Positions 1-10,323 are shown, counted from the first letter of the stretch. The stretch: 62,500 nucleotides of DNA from Anaeromyces robustus (GCA_002104895.1 MCFG01000096.1:1-62500), one strand, 5' to 3'. Made by a program: numbers and translations. Notes: a model not told the origin generated them from the sequence alone.

Positions 1-23
1 ATTTAATATTTAAAAAAATACAG

Positions 24-590
24 TTATTTAATATTTAATTTAAAATAAATAAATGTACCACCACTGTAAACACTACCTTTATAGATGACACCTCCATTAC
101 TAACGGTATCATCTTTGAAATTAAGGATAACAATAGTATAATTATTGCCATTATTAACATTATCACTATTATTAACAGGTACAGGTTTAGGTACTTCCTC
201 TTCATTAATAATCATTATGGCAGATTTAAGTTTTTTACAACAACAATATTGAATAATTACAATAAGGATTACCACAAATATAATTGAAGAAAATATGTAA
301 CTTAACCAACTATTTTCTTTACATGTGAATAATATACAATATGACTATATTTCATATATATTTATTTTTTCCTATGGAATATATTCCGTTTATAAATTAA
401 TGACATAACCAGCATTTCTACTATCATTTTTACCATAACCAAATATATATGAATCGGTAAGTAAACGTTTAACAACACTAACTTTGTTACTGTAGTTACC
501 TCCAATAGTATAAAGTTTCTTAAAAGTTATTTTTAGAAAAATTATAAAAAAAATGTTAATTTTAACAACGATTTGGAGGTAGAATTTCAA
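24..590 (-). pseudogene. possible 3' exons or remnant of a membrane-protein gene
   Basis: Two short open stretches on the minus strand have more varied composition than the surrounding DNA. The one nearer position 1 (about 347 down to 24, stop at the low end) reads as a hydrophobic segment of about 20 residues, then Cys-Cys-Cys-Lys-Lys and an acidic/Pro tail, as expected for a single membrane span with a short cytoplasmic tail. The other (about 530 down to 390) ends in a stop and contains a Gly/Tyr/Asn-rich stretch (TIGGNYSNKVSVV). A third fragment near 850-890 (minus) reads SDTVYSNDPKMEYS. No continuous gene with good splice sites can be built. I do not recognise the family. It could be the end of a real spliced gene or a decayed copy. 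Confidence 0.3.
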
Positions 591-657
591 AATGAACCAA
601 CAAATAAGTTATCAATTGTTAATTACTACAAAATTTTGAAATATTTAAAGTTAAAAA

Positions 658-681
658 TGTGTGTGTGTGTGTGTGTGTGTT
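658..681. repeat. (TG)n dinucleotide microsatellite
   Basis: About 12 consecutive TG units. This is the only GC-containing dinucleotide run of note in the window. The rest of 600-2650 is AT-rich with homopolymer runs and a TTTA tract near 957-985. No gene is seen there. Confidence 0.9.
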
Positions 682-953
682 TTAATGATTTATAATTTGT
701 CTTAAATCTGTATATATTTATGAATATTATGAATATAATTTATCAAAAGATTTATTATATGAAAAAAAAAAGAAAAAAGTATTTAAATAAAGGTCAAGGA
801 CTAATTTCAATGGTAGAAATATGTAAATTCATTAAAAAAAAAAGAATATTCCATTTTAGGATCATTTGAATAAACGGTATCTGAAATATATTATGAGTAA
901 AGTTGATCCATAATTGTAAAGAACCAAATAATTATTAACACTTAATTGACATT

Positions 954-985
<32 letters not shown>

Positions 986-2654
986 TACATTTAAATTATT
1001 TGTTATTAAGAAAAAAATATTCAATTTTTTCCATAAGATTTAATATTATATTATTAATATGTTACTGAGAATTATATAATAGAATATAATGAAAAAAATT
1101 TAAATAAAATAAACCTTTTTAATATAAGAATATTATACTTATTTATAATTACGAATATTGAACATTATCCATTACCATTCATTTTATTTTATTTCATAAT
1201 TCATTGAAAAGAAAAAAAGATTTTTTTAATTATTAAAAGAAATAACATAATAGTTTTTTATATTTAAGTGTACTATACTCCATCAATATGTTCATTATTA
1301 TTTAATTAATATTAATATAAGCAAATTATAATATTTGCAAATAAGTTATTGTGAAGATGTAATTTCTATTCTTATCTCTTCTTTTTTTCTCTTTTTCATT
1401 ATTTTTAATCATTAATTATTTTATAGGTTAGGTTTTAAAAAATTAAAATTTTAAAAATTGAAAAAAATTAAATAAAATTTCAATTTCATTTAATTTAATT
1501 TTATATCTTTGATGAACAATTGGTTGACCATTCCTAAAAATTTTTTTTTTTTTTTTGATTTTTAATTTGAAGGAATTACAAAGTAAAAGAATAAAACAAA
1601 AAAAAACTATGTTATTATATGTATATATAATAATAATATATAGCTTTTTTGAACTCTCTTTTACATTTTTTTTTGAAAACCATTAGAATTTATAGTTTAG
1701 AGGAGTAGAGTTTAGGTTTTTTATAGTTCATGGCTACAGAAATATCATTCATCGTATAAACTGTTTTTTATTATAAAAAAAAATCGTCAATACAGAATAT
1801 ACAGAAAATTATTTTTTTTTTTGTTATTATTTGTTGTAATACAAACTCAAAATGCTGATATTTTATTTCAATAACATTAAATATATTTCAACCAATAATT
1901 TTTATTAATAATAAAGAATTTTTATTATTAAAGTTTATAAGAAAATCTTTTTTTTATGGTACAAATTTTGGCGAATGAAACCAATAAGAAATCACTTACT
2001 CATTGCACAGTAGAGTTATAAAAATATGATATATACATTTTGTTTTAATACAATATATAAAAATATATATTTATTATTTATTTATTTCATTGCTATATTT
2101 TCATTTTTTTTAATCCGATATATTATAATGTATATTATAATGTAAATTGTTAATTAAAAAATATTAATATATATTTATATATTCTATTAAAATTATACTT
2201 TTAATTTTTTGATTTTTTTATATATTAATTAATATATATACATATAATATGATTTATGTCACATATATAAATTATATTGTATGATATATATATTATGATA
2301 TTAATTTATCAATTTAATTTTTTTTTTTTTGTTTTTTTTTATTTTATTTCAAACATTATATTATCCACTATAAAAATAATTAATTAAAAAAAAAAAAAGA
2401 AAATTTTTATATAAATAAACAAAGGGAATCCACTTTTTTTTTCTTTTTCATTTTACGCCTTAAATTATTTAATATTTTGATTAGATACAATAATAGAAAA
2501 TTTTATTTTTATTATTGTACTTGTTTCATTGTAGATAAATTGCTTTAATTTATTGAAACATTGATACTTTTATTTATTTTTTTTTCTTTTTTCTTTTTTT
2601 ATAAAATTTTTAAACGGAATAAAATTGTTAAAAAAAAAAAAAATAGTAAAAAAA

Positions 2655-5600
2655 ATGAAATTTAAAGTGTTAAGTGGTTTGTTATTAGCAACAGGGACTG
2701 TTTTAGCCAATGGTACTATCTGTACCGAACAATTAGAAAAATACAATAGTTGTATGGCTGCTGTAGATCCAAATATTTTAAATTCTCATAGCCTTTTCAA
2801 CATTAGTGAAGCTTGTGAAGTATTAAAGGGAAATGACTGTGTTGATTTTGTTAAGGATGCCTATATCCCATCCACCGATTGTAGTTTAGAAGATGAGAAT
2901 GAAAAAGATTCAGCTTTATCCATTATTAATTTAAAAATTACATACTTGAAGTATTGTGTTACTGATGCTAATGGTATGATTTGTCCTTTGTCTGAACATT
3001 TAATTGAAACCATGTCCACTAATAGTACTATTAGCAAAATTCCTACTCAAACCGATAATGAGAAGGAAGAAAAGAAAGAAGAAAAGAAGGAAGAAGATGA
3101 TGGTACTTTTATTGTTGGTGAATACAACTATCTTAAGTCCCATGCTCAAGAAAGAGAATTCAAAGATTGGAATGGTGGTTGGAAAAGTTACTATCCAATG
3201 ATTATTGCTGGTAAATTTGATGATGTTTTTGCTTCTGTTGGTGAACAAGGTGAAATGTTTAAACAAATGTACACTGAAGGTTTCAAGACCAACATTATCC
3301 ATCTTGACTTTGATGAAAAGACTAATACTGTAACCTACAAATATGATGATGGTAAAGAAGTTAAAGCTGAATACAAATATAGAGGTTATGATATTCTTCA
3401 ATGGCAAGAAAATGTTTATGGTGTATTCTACAAATTAGAAAGAGTGGATAAAAACTCAGAAGCACCAAAATACCTTCGTATTTGTGATGAATACCTCAAA
3501 ACAGTTGACCACAACAATAATATGTTTGCATGGATTAGTGATAAGAGTTTTGATGATGCTTATGATACACAACATTGGCTTGGATTTAGTAGAGATGAAT
3601 TAACTGATGAGGAAATTGCTAAAGTTTTCATGGAAGAAATGGCTGAAGAAGCTGGAGATAATGGTGAAGAAAAGAAAGAAGATAAAAAGGAAGAAAAGAA
3701 GGAAGATAAAAAGGAAGATAAAAAGGAAGATAAAAAGGAAGAAAAGAAGGAAGAAAAGAAGGAAGAAGATGATGGTACTTTTATTGTTGGTGAATACAAC
3801 TATCTTAAGTCCCATGCTCAAGAAAGAGAATTCAAAGATTGGAATGGTGGTTGGAAAAGTTACTATCCAATGATTATTGCTGGTAAATTTGATGATGTTT
3901 TTGCTTCTGTTGGTGAACAAGGTGAAATGTTTAAACAAATGTACACTGAAGGTTTCAAAACCAACATTATCCATCTTGATTTTGATGAAAAGACTAATAC
4001 TGTAACCTACAAATATGATGATGGTAAAGAAATTAAAGCTGAATACAAGTATAGAGGTTATGATATTCTTCAATGGCAAGAAAATGTTTATGGTGTATTC
4101 TACAAATTAGAAAGAGTGGATAAAGACTCAGAAGCACCAAAATACCTTCGTATTTGTGATGAATACCTCAAAACAGTTGACCACAACAATAATATGTTTG
4201 CATGGATTAGTGATAAGAGTTTTGATGATGCTTATGATACACAACATTGGCTTGGATTTAGTAGAGATGAATTAACTGATGAGGAAATTGCTAAAGTTTT
4301 CATGGAAGAAATGGCTGAAGAAGCTGGAGATAATGGTGAAGAAAAGAAAGAAGATAAAAAGGAAGAAAAGAAGGAAGATAAAAAGGAAGATAAAAAGGAA
4401 GATAAAAAGGAAGATAAAAAGGAAGATAAAAAGGAAGAAAAGAAGGAAGAAAAGAAGGAAGAAGATGATGGTACTTTTATTGTTGGTGAATACAACTATC
4501 TTAAGTCCCATGCTCAAGAAAGAGAATTCAAAGATTGGAATGGTGGTTGGAAAAGTTACTATCCAATGATTATTGCTGGTAAATTTGATGATGTTTTTGC
4601 TTCTGTTGGTGAACAAGGTGAAATGTTTAAACAAATGTACACTGAAGGTTTCAAAACCAACATTATCCATCTTGACTTTGATGAAAAGACTAATACTGTA
4701 ACCTACAAATATGATGATGGTAAAGAAGTTAAAGCTGAATACAAATATAGAGGTTATGATATTCTTCAATGGCAAGAAAATGTTTATGGTGTATTCTACA
4801 AATTAGAAAGAGTGGATAAAGACTCAGAAGCACCAAAATACCTTCTTATTTGTGATGAATACCTCAAAACAGTTGACCACAACAATAATATGTTTGCATG
4901 GATTAGTGATAAGAGTTTTGATGATGCTTATGATACACAACATTGGCTTGGATTTAGTAGAGATGAATTAACTGATGAGGAAATTGCTAAAGTTTTCATG
5001 GAAGAAATGGCTGAAGAAGCTGGAGATAATGGTGAAGAAAAGAAAGAAGACAAAAAGGAAGAAAAGAAGGAAGATAAAAAGGAAGATAAAAAGGAAGATA
5101 AAAAGGAAGATAAAAAGGAAGAAAAGAAGGAAGAAGATGATGGTACTTTTATTGTTGGTGAATACAACTATCTTAAGTCCCATGCTCAAGAAAGAGAATT
5201 CAAAGATTGGAATGGTGGTTGGAAAAGTTACTATCCAATGATTATTGCTGGTAAATTTGATGATGTTTTTGCTTCTGTTGGTGAACAAGGTGAAATGTTT
5301 AAACAAATGTACACTGAAGGTTTCAAGACCAACATTATCCATCTTGATTTTGATGAAAAGACTAATACTGTAACCTACAAATATGATGATGGTAAAGAAA
5401 TTAAAGCTGAATACAAGTATAGAGGTTATGATATTCTTCAATGGCAAGAAAATGTTTATGGTGTATTCTACAAATTAGAAAGAGTGGATAAAGATTCAGA
5501 AGCACCAAAATACCTTCGTATTTGTGATGAATACCTCAAAACAGTTGACCACAACAATAATATGTTTGCATGGATTAGTGATAAGAGTTTTGATGATGCT

Positions 5601-7781
5601 TATGATACACAACATTGGCTTGGATTTAGTAGAGATGAATTAACTGATGAGGAAATTGCTAAAGTTTTCATGGAAGAAATGGCTGAAGAAGCTGGAGATA
5701 ATGGTGAAGAAAAGAAAGAAGATAAAAAGAAAGAAAAGAGAGAAGACAAAAAGGAAGAAAAGAAGGAAGATAAAAAGGAAGATAAAAAGGAAGAAAAGAA
5801 GGAAGATAAAAAGGAAGATAAAAAGGAAGAAAAGAAGGAAGAAGATGATGGTACTTTTATTGTTGGTGAATACAACTATCTTAAGTCCCATGCTCAAGAA
5901 AGAGAATTCAAAGATTGGAATGGTGGTTGGAAAAGTTACTATCCAATGATTATTGCTGGTAAATTTGATGATGTTTTTGCTTCTGTTGGTGAACAAGGTG
6001 AAATGTTTAAACAAATGTACACTGAAGGTTTCAAGACCAACATTATCCATCTTGACTTTGATGAAAAGACTAATACTGTAACCTACAAATATGATGATGG
6101 TAAAGAAGTTAAAGCTGAATACAAATATAGAGGTTATGATATTCTTCAATGGCAAGAAAATGTTTATGGTGTATTCTACAAATTAGAAAGAGTGGATAAA
6201 AACTCAGAAGCACCAAAATACCTTCGTATTTGTGATGAATACCTCAAAACAGTTGACCACAACAATAATATGTTTGCATGGATTAGTGATAAGAGTTTTG
6301 ATGATGCTTATGATACACAACATTGGCTTGGATTTAGTAGAGATGAATTAACTGATGAGGAAATTGCTAAAGTTTTCATGGAAGAAATGGCTGAAGAAGC
6401 TGGAGATAATGGTGAAGAAAAGAAAGAAGACAAAAAGGAAGAAAAGAAGGAAGATAAAAAGGAAGATAAAAAGGAAGAAAAGAAGGAAGATAAAAAGGAA
6501 GATAAAAAGGAAGATAAAAAGGAAGATAAAAAGGAAGAAAAGAAGGAAGAAGATGATGGTACTTTTATTGTTGGTGAATACAACTATCTTAAGTCCCATG
6601 CTCAAGAAAGAGAATTCAAAGATTGGAATGGTGGTTGGAAAAGTTACTATCCAATGATTATTGCTGGTAAATTTGATGATGTTTTTGCTTCTGTTGGTGA
6701 ACAAGGTGAAATGTTTAAACAAATGTACACTGAAGGTTTCAAGACCAACATTATCCATCTTGACTTTGATGAAAAGACTAATACTGTAACCTACAAATAT
6801 GATGATGGTAAAGAAGTTAAAGCTGAATACAAGTATAGAGGTTATGATATTCTTCAATGGCAAGAAAATGTTTATGGTGTATTCTACAAATTAGAAAGAG
6901 TGGATAAAGACTCAGAAGCACCAAAATACCTTCTTATTTGTGATGAATACCTCAAAACAGTTGACCACAACAATAATATGTTTGCATGGATTAGTGATAA
7001 GAGTTTTGATGATGCTTATGATACACAACATTGGCTTGGATTTAGTAGAGATGAATTAACGGATGAGGAAATTGCTAAAGCTTTAATGGAAGAAATGGCT
7101 GAAGAAGCTGGAGATAATGGTGAAGATGATGATGTTGAAAAATCTGAACAAGAAGAAAAAGAAAAGGAAATTCCAATTGAAGAGGATGAAGATTCTACAG
7201 AGGATGAAGAAGAAGAAAAGAGCAAGCAAACTGAAAAGAATGAAGATTCTGAAGAAGAAGAAAAGAGCAAGCAAACTGAAAAGAATGAAGATTCTGAAGA
7301 AGAAGAAAAGAGCAAGCAAACTGAAAAGAATGAAGATTCTGAAGAAGAAGAAAAGAACAAGCAAACTGAAAAGAATGAAGATTCTGAAGAAAAAGGAAAA
7401 AATAAGTCAACAGAAAAGAAGGATGAACCAGATGAAGAATCTGAAGAAAGTGAAGATGATACCCTTTTCAATGAAAATTACTATGATATGAGTAGTGAAG
7501 AAAAGGAAGCATATTACTATGATGAATTAGTAAATGATTGTAACATTGAACAGTGTAACGAACGTTTCCTTGCCTTAATTGATCTTATGCAACTTGTTGA
7601 GCCTAACTCTGAAGAAACTAAGGCCTTAGCTTCTGCTGCCAAATACTATAAAACTAAGGATTGTGAGGGTCTTCACGGTTTAGTTCGCCAATACCATACT
7701 AGTGGAGCCCTCTCATTTACTAGAAGCATATCTTTCACTTTTGTCCTCATGATCATTTTTTCTATTGCATTATTAATTTAA
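2655..7781 (+). CDS. secreted surface protein with six tandem ZinT/YodA-like domains
   Basis: Intronless, 1708 residues. The start is the first ATG in frame (2655); the ten upstream codons run from a TTG and are rejected. Residues 1-19 form a signal peptide (MKFKVLSGLLLATGTVLA). A Cys-rich N-terminal region (7 Cys, to about residue 125) follows. Six near-identical units start at residues 148, 372, 604, 828, 1064 and 1300, each about 190 residues. They match the ZinT/YodA lipocalin-like family in order: DWNGGWKSYYP, the GYKT-like EGFKTNI, YKYRGYDIL, SEAPKYL and the closing EEIAKVFMEEM. Linkers are KKEE/KKED repeats. After unit six come 15-residue KSKQTEKNEDSEEEE repeats, a small region with three Cys (1610-1690), and a hydrophobic C-terminus, suggesting a GPI anchor or membrane tail. 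The unit's metal-site histidines appear to be missing. The gene is less AT-biased than its surroundings; bacterial origin of the domain is inferred. Confidence 0.93.
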   Translation: MKFKVLSGLLLATGTVLANGTICTEQLEKYNSCMAAVDPNILNSHSLFNISEACEVLKGNDCVDFVKDAYIPSTDCSLEDENEKDSALSIINLKITYLKYCVTDANGMICPLSEHLIETMSTNSTISKIPTQTDNEKEEKKEEKKEEDDGTFIVGEYNYLKSHAQEREFKDWNGGWKSYYPMIIAGKFDDVFASVGEQGEMFKQMYTEGFKTNIIHLDFDEKTNTVTYKYDDGKEVKAEYKYRGYDILQWQENVYGVFYKLERVDKNSEAPKYLRICDEYLKTVDHNNNMFAWISDKSFDDAYDTQHWLGFSRDELTDEEIAKVFMEEMAEEAGDNGEEKKEDKKEEKKEDKKEDKKEDKKEEKKEEKKEEDDGTFIVGEYNYLKSHAQEREFKDWNGGWKSYYPMIIAGKFDDVFASVGEQGEMFKQMYTEGFKTNIIHLDFDEKTNTVTYKYDDGKEIKAEYKYRGYDILQWQENVYGVFYKLERVDKDSEAPKYLRICDEYLKTVDHNNNMFAWISDKSFDDAYDTQHWLGFSRDELTDEEIAKVFMEEMAEEAGDNGEEKKEDKKEEKKEDKKEDKKEDKKEDKKEDKKEEKKEEKKEEDDGTFIVGEYNYLKSHAQEREFKDWNGGWKSYYPMIIAGKFDDVFASVGEQGEMFKQMYTEGFKTNIIHLDFDEKTNTVTYKYDDGKEVKAEYKYRGYDILQWQENVYGVFYKLERVDKDSEAPKYLLICDEYLKTVDHNNNMFAWISDKSFDDAYDTQHWLGFSRDELTDEEIAKVFMEEMAEEAGDNGEEKKEDKKEEKKEDKKEDKKEDKKEDKKEEKKEEDDGTFIVGEYNYLKSHAQEREFKDWNGGWKSYYPMIIAGKFDDVFASVGEQGEMFKQMYTEGFKTNIIHLDFDEKTNTVTYKYDDGKEIKAEYKYRGYDILQWQENVYGVFYKLERVDKDSEAPKYLRICDEYLKTVDHNNNMFAWISDKSFDDAYDTQHWLGFSRDELTDEEIAKVFMEEMAEEAGDNGEEKKEDKKKEKREDKKEEKKEDKKEDKKEEKKEDKKEDKKEEKKEEDDGTFIVGEYNYLKSHAQEREFKDWNGGWKSYYPMIIAGKFDDVFASVGEQGEMFKQMYTEGFKTNIIHLDFDEKTNTVTYKYDDGKEVKAEYKYRGYDILQWQENVYGVFYKLERVDKNSEAPKYLRICDEYLKTVDHNNNMFAWISDKSFDDAYDTQHWLGFSRDELTDEEIAKVFMEEMAEEAGDNGEEKKEDKKEEKKEDKKEDKKEEKKEDKKEDKKEDKKEDKKEEKKEEDDGTFIVGEYNYLKSHAQEREFKDWNGGWKSYYPMIIAGKFDDVFASVGEQGEMFKQMYTEGFKTNIIHLDFDEKTNTVTYKYDDGKEVKAEYKYRGYDILQWQENVYGVFYKLERVDKDSEAPKYLLICDEYLKTVDHNNNMFAWISDKSFDDAYDTQHWLGFSRDELTDEEIAKALMEEMAEEAGDNGEDDDVEKSEQEEKEKEIPIEEDEDSTEDEEEEKSKQTEKNEDSEEEEKSKQTEKNEDSEEEEKSKQTEKNEDSEEEEKNKQTEKNEDSEEKGKNKSTEKKDEPDEESEESEDDTLFNENYYDMSSEEKEAYYYDELVNDCNIEQCNERFLALIDLMQLVEPNSEETKALASAAKYYKTKDCEGLHGLVRQYHTSGALSFTRSISFTFVLMIIFSIALLI
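3096..7125 (+). repeat. six tandem ~0.7-kb coding repeats (ZinT-like units plus charged linkers)
   Basis: Unit starts at 3096, 3768, 4464, 5136, 5844 and 6552 give periods of 672, 696, 672, 708 and 708 bp. The domain parts are almost identical in DNA sequence. The period differs only through the number of 12-bp linker steps (AAGGAAGATAAA and AAGGAAGAAAAG types). Three diagnostic codons sort the units into three classes: Val-Asn-Arg (1, 5), Ile-Asp-Arg (2, 4) and Val-Asp-Leu (3, 6), at the KEV/KEI, DKN/DKD and YLR/YLL positions. Confidence 0.95.
7192..7395 (+). repeat. 45-bp acidic coding repeat in the C-terminal stalk
   Basis: Four to five copies of a 45-bp unit encode KSKQTEKNEDSEEEE with small changes (KNKQ, then EKGKNKST). 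They lie between the last ZinT-like unit and the Cys-containing C-terminal region, and probably form an extended charged stalk. Confidence 0.85.
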
Positions 7782-9119
7782 TTTTTTGTTAATATACTGT
7801 TAAAAAAAGAAGTTTTTTTTTTGTTTAAAATAACCGTAAATTTTTTCAATCATTTAAAATTGATTTTAAATCAATCATTTAAAATTGATTTTTTTTATAA
7901 AAAAAAAAGAGAAAAAGAAACCTTTCTTTAAGTCTATTACCACAAAATAAACATTAAGAGATTTTTTTTAGATTATATGCCTATATAAAAAATATAAAAT
8001 AATTGTTATACAATACATCTATTATAAATTAAGATAAATAAATAAATATTATAATATAATATTTTTATATTGAAGTGTGTTTAATTTATTATTATTTGTT
8101 CTAAAATCATTATTAAATATTTTATTCTATCATTCTAATTTTTTTTATTCTATTATTCTAATATTATTTTGAATTAGAATGTATTATTTAATAAAGATTG
8201 TAATCAAAATTTAATGAACATTAAATAAATTAAATATATATATTTTAATCTTTATTCTATAAATATAAAACAATTGTTATTTATATAATTATTATATAAT
8301 AAATTCAGTAAGACAGGCCAGTAGGGCCAGCGCAACCAATAGAGACCACAACTTTGTGTCTTGAATTTTTTTTAGGTCTCGATGATTTGGGAGACAAATA
8401 AATTATTATACTTTTATATACTAATTCCCCTAGCAGGGGCGTACTTGTTTTTTTTTTTTTTTTCATTTAAGACAATTGATGAAAAACGCTTGCTAAGGGT
8501 GATAACTTTCATGGAAATTCAATTCCTCAGTACGGGAATGTAAAACTAATGAAAGTAAGGAAAGTGTGAAAATTCACTTTCTTTGAGGAGGCACTTTATT
8601 TTTTGGTGTTAATAATGATAATTGTATTTTCTTAAGGTTCGTTTAACATTTTTTCTCATGTATTTTTGTTTAACTCCTGTAGTTTGACGAATCTCATGTA
8701 TGAATCCAATGTTAAACGTCTGTAGCATTACCGTTGTACTTTATTAAATGTAGCTATAGACCTCATTGTAAGAGCGTGATTCACTCTAAATCTTGTTAAA
8801 ATACAATTTCGTGGTTAATTGATAAAATATTGTGTTTTTTCTCAATACCTTTTTTGTTCTTTTTCATTTATTTTAAATACTTTATGAATATTTCTTTACT
8901 TTGCAATTAACTACTGTTTTATTTTCAATTCTATTTACACCAAGTCTATTATATCAAATACAAGTGAAAAGAGAGATTAAGCAAAAATCAATTAAGAGTT
9001 TTTTTCAATTTTCAATTCGACAGATTCAACAACTGGTTATAGTTCCGACCTTTATTATATCAATACCTTAGAATATATTTTTAATTTCATTTTATTTGTT
9101 TATTTTGTAATCAATTAAA

Positions 9120-9614
9120 ATGCCAAATAATTATATCAGGAATAAAGATTACATTTTAAGAGGATCTCGTTGTTATGGAATCTCCGTAAGCGACACTAGG
9201 TTTATTTATATTCACGGTGCCCATTCATGGCCGGTGAAACGAATGAGAAAGTTCCTAGTAATCCATCTTAAAGATCAATTTATGCACATTGTTTCAATTA
9301 AAAGGATTACAAATTTTAATGATAATTTTTTTAAATTGAAAGTATTAGCTAATAAAGATACTACAAACAACATTGCTAACATCTTAAAAACAAAATTACC
9401 TCATACCACAATTACCCATTTTGAATGCAGCAGAAAAAATCATAAATATTCATTTTCTACACTCAAAAAGAAAATACAACAATCCTCCAATGATTCAAGC
9501 TCTTCTTTAAATAACTTTAATACATCTATACATATTTATTATTCAGACTCACACTTAAGTTCTAATGGTCAACAATCTTCAAGTAGCTTCAATTCACTTT
9601 CTCATAATTTTTGA
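9120..9614 (+). CDS. retrotransposon ORF1-like protein
   Basis: 164 residues, with the ATG at the end of the ~0.8-kb leader. The middle (residues about 40-100) alternates short hydrophobic strands with basic stretches (FLVIHLKDQFMHIVSIK, FFKLKVLANKD) and could be a small RNA-binding fold as in other LINE ORF1 products; this is inference. The C-terminus is Ser/Asn-rich. It overlaps the next ORF by 50 bp in a different frame, an arrangement typical of LINE ORF pairs. No zinc knuckle is visible. Alternatively it is the N-terminal part of a longer polyprotein broken by a frameshift. Confidence 0.55.
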   Translation: MPNNYIRNKDYILRGSRCYGISVSDTRFIYIHGAHSWPVKRMRKFLVIHLKDQFMHIVSIKRITNFNDNFFKLKVLANKDTTNNIANILKTKLPHTTITHFECSRKNHKYSFSTLKKKIQQSSNDSSSSLNNFNTSIHIYYSDSHLSSNGQQSSSSFNSLSHNF

Positions 9615-10323
9615 TAATTCCAATCTGAACACTAACGATCAGGCTAAAAGTTTTCCTTTTTGTTTAAGTTGGAATACTAATGGATGGAATGATAAGAAGA
9701 AATTAAGTATTGAATTTTTCATTGCAATATACAAACTTTTATTCTTATGTTTTCAGGAAACAGGAAATGGTTCAGGTTCTACTAGCCAATATCCTTACAA
9801 GGTTATTCTTCCAAACTATAAATATTTTTTTAAAAAAGCAGATGACAAAACTCCAGGTAAAAGAGGGTTGTTTCTTGGTTATCATAAATCTTGCCAAGCA
9901 TCTTTAGATAGTTTCTCCTTTGAATATATCATTTCTTTAAGTAATAATATTAGGATTAATAGTATAAGTAATATAGATATATTAGGTAATAGAAAAATAG
10001 TTAATAGATATAGAATATATATTTTTTTAATTGGTGGTAGAGATTATGGTTTTAGTGATAGAATTAACAACAGTCCATACAAAAAGGAATGGGAATGTTT
10101 GTTTAAGTGTCAGACTGAATCTGGTACTTATTCAAAATCCCCATTCTTGTTGCGATCTGCGACTCTATTGAATGATATCATGCCTGTTGTCTGTAAAGGA
10201 AAACATATATTGTTCAATAAATTTAAAACCAACCTCTCCAGGAACGTCAATGCTGATAACACAGTAGGACAGTCTAGTAGGGCAAATGCCGATCCTATTT
10301 CCGACCCAAGTGGAATAGGATAG
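9565..10323 (+). pseudogene. LINE ORF2 remnant: degenerate AP-type endonuclease
   Basis: 252 residues. LSWNTNGWN (residues 34-42) and FQETG (63-67) are the first two conserved blocks of the exonuclease-endonuclease-phosphatase fold used by LINEs to nick target DNA. The later block that should read GGD-x-N appears as LIGGRDYGF, so key residues are probably lost, and the terminal SDH block is missing. The last ~40 residues (NVNADNTVGQSSRANADPISDPSGIG) look unlike an endonuclease and may be the original ORF2 C-terminus joined by an internal deletion. Reverse transcriptase is absent, so the copy cannot move itself. Confidence 0.65.

Noticed and set aside
2625-2654. Extended N-terminus of the ZinT-like protein (ten extra residues)
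   Set aside because: It would need a TTG start and adds Lys before the signal peptide; ATG 2655 gives a normal secretory signal.
3000-6863. Repeated antisense and +1 frames within the ZinT-like gene
   Set aside because: They recur in every unit because the coding repeats recur, have biased composition, and lack any domain or signal; shadows of the real frame.
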